Shown: positions 60,797 through 64,000 of the stretch, piece by piece
Layout: every line of letters starts with the position of its first letter
Numbering within the stretch: position 1 is the first letter of the stretch
From: Haloferax larsenii JCM 13917
GTDB lineage: Archaea > Halobacteriota > Halobacteria > Halobacteriales > Haloferacaceae
Direction of reading: 5' to 3'
Length of the DNA stretch: 64,000 nucleotides
NCBI RefSeq assembly: GCF_000336955.1
Contig: NZ_AOLI01000019.1
Span: 12,164 to 76,163 of the forward strand
Notes under the pieces: generated by a model
Database searches by the model: none
What the model was told of the DNA's origin: nothing
The model's input: the letters and a program-made list of their open reading frames with translations, nothing else
Translations under genes and position numbers: made by a program

Positions 60797-61843
60797 ATGC
60801 ATCGACTCATCGCCGAGCACGGGTTGGACGACACGGACTTCACCGAAGACGACGCCCGTGCCGCCCTCCGCGACATGATTCGAGCGCGCCGGTTCGACGA
60901 ACGTGCACTCGCCCTCCAGCGACGCGGGTGGATGAGTGGCTACCCGCCGTTCAAGGGACAGGAAGCGTCACAAATCGGTGCCGCGCACGCGATGCGCGAA
61001 GACGACGTGCTCCTCCCGACGTATCGGTCGAACGCGCTGCAGATTGCTCGCGGCGTGCCGCCGAGCGACCTCTTTCTCTTCCGCCGCGGCTACGCCGAAT
61101 ACGAGTCCGACCACGACGTTCCGGTGTTCCCGCAGGCCGTCCCGATTGCCAGCCAGATTCCCCACGCTGCCGGGGTTGGCATGGCCAGCACCTACCGCGG
61201 CGACGACTACGCAGCGCTCGTCTGCTTCGGCGACGGCGCGACTTCCGAGGGCGACTTCCACGAGGGACTCAACTTCGCGGGCGTCTTCGACGCACCAGTC
61301 GTCTTCTTCTGTGAGAACAACGGTTGGGCCATCTCGCTCCCCCGCGACCGCCAGACTGCGAGTGACTCTATCGCGGTGAAGGCCGAGGCCTACGGCATCG
61401 AAGGCGTGCAAGTCGACGGGAACGACCCGCTCGCCGTTCGGGAAGTCGTCAGCGACGCGCTCGAAAAGGCCCGACAGGGCAAGCCGGTGCTCGTCGAGAG
61501 CCTGACGTACCGACAGGGCGCACACACCACCGCAGACGACCCGACGCGCTACCGAGACGACGACCCCGACCTCCCCGAGTGGCGGACTGCCGACCCCCTC
61601 GAACGGTTCGAGGAGTTCTGTCTCGACGCGGGCATCGTCGACGAGGACGAACTCGACGCGATGTACGAGGACGCGAACGAGGAACTCCGCGAAGCCAAAG
61701 AGACGGCAGAAGAGACGCCGGAACCCGGTCCGGACGAGTTGTTCGACTACGTGTACGAGGACCTCACGCCGGAACTCGCCGAACAGCGGGCCGAGCACAT
61801 GGCGCACGTCGACGAACACGGACCGTTCCACATCGAGCGCTGA
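60797..61843 (+). CDS. 2-oxoacid dehydrogenase E1 component, alpha subunit
   Basis: The 348-residue protein has the thiamine diphosphate motif GDGATSEGDFHEGLNFA and CENN, and the phosphorylation-loop type YRDDDPDLPEW. It matches the alpha subunit of pyruvate or branched-chain 2-oxoacid dehydrogenases. The beta subunit, E2 and E3 genes are not adjacent, which is unusual. The ATG at 60797 is preferred, as a gtttatc box is centred 27 bases before it. Confidence 0.85.
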   Translation: MHRLIAEHGLDDTDFTEDDARAALRDMIRARRFDERALALQRRGWMSGYPPFKGQEASQIGAAHAMREDDVLLPTYRSNALQIARGVPPSDLFLFRRGYAEYESDHDVPVFPQAVPIASQIPHAAGVGMASTYRGDDYAALVCFGDGATSEGDFHEGLNFAGVFDAPVVFFCENNGWAISLPRDRQTASDSIAVKAEAYGIEGVQVDGNDPLAVREVVSDALEKARQGKPVLVESLTYRQGAHTTADDPTRYRDDDPDLPEWRTADPLERFEEFCLDAGIVDEDELDAMYEDANEELREAKETAEETPEPGPDELFDYVYEDLTPELAEQRAEHMAHVDEHGPFHIER

Positions 61844-61879
61844 CGCCGCAGCCGACCTGTCGGTGACGGCGTCGGCGAC

Positions 61880-62113
61880 TCAGTCGTCGAGTGAAATGTA
61901 CGTCTTCGTCTCGGAGACGCCCTGTAACCCCTGAATGCGCGTCGATGCCGTCTTCAGGACTTCGTACACCGCTTCGGTGTCGACCTCCGCGATGATGTCG
62001 TACGCCCCGGCGACGATGTGGGCCTCTGCAACCGTCTCGAAGTCGCGAATCGGACCGAGCAACTGTTCTGATTCCCCGGCACCGGTCTTCACCATGATGA
62101 AGGCGTGAACCAT
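61880..62113 (-). CDS. Stand-alone Lrp/AsnC ligand-binding (RAM) domain protein
   Basis: The 77-residue protein consists of the RAM domain only: MVHAFIMVKTGAGESEQLL, then EAHIVAGAYDIIAEVD. It lacks a DNA-binding helix-turn-helix. Such proteins bind amino acids or adenylate ligands as dimers. It is divergent from trkA, and a related domain follows trkA. Confidence 0.85.
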   Translation of the reverse strand: MVHAFIMVKTGAGESEQLLGPIRDFETVAEAHIVAGAYDIIAEVDTEAVYEVLKTASTRIQGLQGVSETKTYISLDD

Positions 62114-62134
62114 GTGTGGGATATTCTATCACAC

Positions 62135-62199
62135 GATGCAAAAGCCTTGCTCCGTTCGATGTCCGGTGGTTCGACCGAAACCGGGGTAAGGTTATTTGC
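62135..62199. promoter_or_regulatory. Divergent promoters between the RAM-domain gene and trkA
   Basis: A minus-strand ggcttttgc box near 62139 lies about 26 bases before the RAM gene start. A plus-strand ggttatttg (62191-62199) lies about 28 bases before the trkA ATG. Both suit leaderless transcripts. Confidence 0.5.
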
Positions 62200-62222
62200 C
62201 TTCGCCGACATACCGTACTTCC

Positions 62223-62906
62223 ATGCGGTTCGTTATCATTGGTTCTGGACGGGTGGGGCTACGGACAGCCCGGGTCCTTCGAGAGGAGGGTCACGACATC
62301 GTCCTCATCGAGTTAGACCGCGACCGGGTGAACCGGGCTCGTGAGAGGGACTTCGAGGTGGTGGAAGGTGATGGCTCCCGCGAGGAGGTGTTGCTGGAGG
62401 CCGGCATCGACGAGGCGGACGCCCTCGGCGCGCTCACAGCCGACCTCAACGTCAACTTCGCGGCGTGCATGATTGCCAAACACTTCGGCTGTCGGACGGT
62501 GCTCCGCGTCGACGAGGACTACCGCGAAGAAGTGTATCAGAAGTACGCCAGGGAAGTCGACGAAATCGTCTACCCCGAGCGACTGGGAGCGATTGGTGCG
62601 AAGAACGCCCTTCTCGGCGGGTCGATTCGCGCTATCGCGGATATCGCCCAGAACCTACAGGTCATCCTCGTGACGGTCACGGAGAGTTCGCCCATGAACG
62701 GGTACAGTATCGAAGAGGTTGCGCTGCCGGCCCACGCGCGCATCCTCGCGTTCGGGAAGAAAGACAGTCCGATGAGTCTCCCGCTGTCGGATGACTCACT
62801 CGAAACCGGCGACCGCGTCGCCGTTCTCGCCGACTTCGACGTCCTCGACGACGTGCGTCAACTCCTCGTCGGCGACGAAGTCGTCACTGCTGCAGGAGGT
62901 GCTTGA
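62223..62906 (+). CDS. TrkA-type potassium uptake regulator (RCK_N, RCK_C)
   Basis: From the ATG MRFVIIGSGRVG the protein has 227 residues. The RCK_N Rossmann fold shows GSGRVGLRTARVL and LIELDRDR; the RCK_C domain (MNGYSIEEVALPAHARILAF) covers the C terminus. TrkA-type proteins bind NAD(H) or nucleotides and gate a Trk/Ktr potassium channel, an important system in salt-in haloarchaea. No TrkH subunit is next to it. The following RAM gene starts one base after its stop. Confidence 0.88.
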   Translation: MRFVIIGSGRVGLRTARVLREEGHDIVLIELDRDRVNRARERDFEVVEGDGSREEVLLEAGIDEADALGALTADLNVNFAACMIAKHFGCRTVLRVDEDYREEVYQKYAREVDEIVYPERLGAIGAKNALLGGSIRAIADIAQNLQVILVTVTESSPMNGYSIEEVALPAHARILAFGKKDSPMSLPLSDDSLETGDRVAVLADFDVLDDVRQLLVGDEVVTAAGGA

Positions 62907-62907
62907 G

Positions 62908-63144
62908 ATGGTTCATGCATACATCATGGTGAAAGCCGCAACCGTCGCGAATGGTATCGACCAACTGAGAGAAGAACTCGTCGACGTCGACCACGGTATC
63001 GAGAGCGTCCACATCGTCGCGGGCGACGTCGATTTCATCGTGAAAGTCGACGTCGACTCGCCGGCCGACGTCAAGGAAGTCGCAAACGGCATCCAACAGG
63101 TCGAGGGAATCGAAGGCACACAGACGTACATCGCGATGGACTGA
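62908..63144 (+). CDS. Second stand-alone RAM-domain protein
   Basis: The 78-residue protein begins MVHAYIMVKAATVANGIDQL, nearly the same as the RAM protein on the other side of trkA, and contains VHIVAGDVDFIVKVDVD. It also lacks an HTH. It is coupled to trkA by a one-base gap. The two RAM proteins may form a ligand-sensing pair that controls TrkA; this is inference. Confidence 0.85.
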   Translation: MVHAYIMVKAATVANGIDQLREELVDVDHGIESVHIVAGDVDFIVKVDVDSPADVKEVANGIQQVEGIEGTQTYIAMD

Positions 63145-63188
63145 GTCGGCCGTCAGACGTGCTTCGTCCGCCGCTCGTACCGTCAGTT

Positions 63189-63692
63189 TCAGAATCCCGT
63201 TCCGGCGTTCTCCTGTGCTCGACTCAGGATACTCGTCACCGGTTCGGTGTAGTCGTACCCGGGGATGATTCCCTGGACGAACGTCCCCTCGACGTAGTCG
63301 ATGACCGCGCCAGCGTCGTCGACGCCGCGACGCTCGTTGATGTCCGCGAACGACGTTTCGACGAGTGCCTCGTCGTCCTGGCGCTCTACGGTCGGTTCGA
63401 GCTGGTGGTCGCCTGCGGTAACGCCGCCGGCGTCGTCCATCCGAAGTTCGAACGTCTCGAACCAGCCGTCTTCGACGATGTCGGCGACCCCGTCTTCGGT
63501 GACGGCCGACAGCATCGGGACGCGAACCGACACCTCGAACTCGATTTTCCCGTCGTCTCGCTGTGTGACGGTGACGCGGCCATCGAAGTGCGTCGTCGTC
63601 GAGACGAACGTTCGGTCGCCCTCGTGCTCGAACGAACCGTGGTCGCCGAACGCCCGGCGGACCCGACCGGGAAGCTCCTGCTGTTCACTCAT
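63189..63692 (-). CDS. DUF5813-like haloarchaeal protein
   Basis: The ATG at 63692 gives 167 residues. The protein is a compact alpha/beta domain with VRRAFGDHGSFEHEGDRTFV, then a FDGRVTVTQRDDG element and the ending EGTFVQGIIPGYDYTEPV. This fits a family found across haloarchaea (DUF5813, from memory) of unknown function. A minus-strand ggccttttct box lies about 26 bases before the start. Confidence 0.65.
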   Translation of the reverse strand: MSEQQELPGRVRRAFGDHGSFEHEGDRTFVSTTTHFDGRVTVTQRDDGKIEFEVSVRVPMLSAVTEDGVADIVEDGWFETFELRMDDAGGVTAGDHQLEPTVERQDDEALVETSFADINERRGVDDAGAVIDYVEGTFVQGIIPGYDYTEPVTSILSRAQENAGTGF

Positions 63693-63796
63693 GGCGAGAG
63701 GAAGGAACTGATGGGAGAAAAGGCCGTTGCGTCTCGGTCGGTTCGTGTTCGGTCCCCGAATCGCCCGATTCCGCCGGAATCGGCAGAATGGCGGCA

Positions 63797-63925
63797 TGTT
63801 TAAGTATCTCGCCGCACTCCGTTTAGGTGACGCTTCGCTTTGGAGGGCCGAAGCGTCAGCGGGGACCAATCTAGGGCGGCATTCGCCGCACGGGCCGCTC
63901 CCGTGCGGCTGCCTATCCCTTTCTG
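63797..63925 (+). ncRNA. Candidate structured RNA with its own promoter
   Basis: A TATA-like gtttaagt (63798-63805) would start transcription near 63827. Two strong hairpins follow: a 10-bp stem at 63828-63837/63849-63858 and a perfect 10-bp stem with a 5-base loop at 63885-63894/63900-63909. A short T-containing stretch (ccctttct) comes next. No protein frame covers it. The family is not recognised. The window ends soon after, so the full extent is unknown. Confidence 0.4.
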
Positions 63926-64000
63926 AAGAACTCGACCATCGAGCCGCCAGTCTATCGATTTTACCGGCTGTATCCGCATCGAGTGGCGACGCTGTGGTCG

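Overview
The window comes from a haloarchaeon, most likely Haloferax or a close relative. GC is high in genes and lower between them. Proteins are strongly acidic. Many genes have a TATA-like box about 25-28 nt before the start codon, as expected for leaderless transcripts. Secreted proteins carry Tat signals, lipoboxes or PGF-CTERM tails. Several genes match known Haloferax proteins: CetZ1 (with the glutamate at residue 218 known from published mutants), a SAMP3-type ubiquitin-like modifier and a RdfA-type cell-shape protein. I see no rRNA, tRNA, CRISPR array, prophage or intact insertion sequence.

Layout. (1) 1-2.6 kb: sugar genes, a GT2 glycosyltransferase and a sugar-nucleotide epimerase, divergently arranged. 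(2) 2.9-12.8 kb: a secretion block with a 1309-residue surface protein, a PGF-CTERM protein, a Tat-exported subtilase with a dockerin tail, and a MacB-like ABC exporter of one ATPase and two FtsX-type permeases. (3) 12.8-22.1 kb: the MoxR/DUF58 locus, with DUF1616, a DUF4129-like receptor, DUF58, two membrane proteins, the MoxR ATPase, a DUF4350 protein and a small membrane protein. (4) 22.2-25.6 kb: two more surface proteins. (5) 25.6-32.2 kb: rdfA, an archaeal SMC-related ATPase, a HalOD1 gene without a normal start codon, a Na+/Ca2+ exchanger and a very low-complexity acidic surface protein. (6) 32.4-39.7 kb: SAMP3 with a MoaD-partner-like protein, AzlCD exporter genes, a tungsten/molybdenum aldehyde ferredoxin oxidoreductase, a Tat lipoprotein and the archaeosine enzyme RaSEA. 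(7) 40-45 kb: purine and one-carbon genes purQ, purS, purU and purC. (8) 45-54.6 kb: Sir2, a sensor kinase and the F420 genes cofH, cofG and cofC, with two YdjM-like membrane proteins and a HxlR/SDR pair between them. (9) 54.6-57.7 kb: cetZ1, whose 3' end overlaps a membrane-protein gene that runs on to cofC. (10) 57.8-64 kb: tmk, a TSP3-repeat secreted protein, an orphan E1-alpha subunit, trkA flanked by two stand-alone RAM-domain proteins, a DUF5813-like gene and a possible structured RNA at the edge.

The most interesting unexplained signals are these: the overlap of cetZ1 with a membrane-protein gene; an 11-codon reading frame ending inside the purU start codon; two perfect hairpins forming an in-frame serine-rich insert in purC; the HalOD1 gene that appears to start at ATC; and short tandem duplications (19-25 bp, plus one looser case) sitting just after the stop codons of five unrelated genes.
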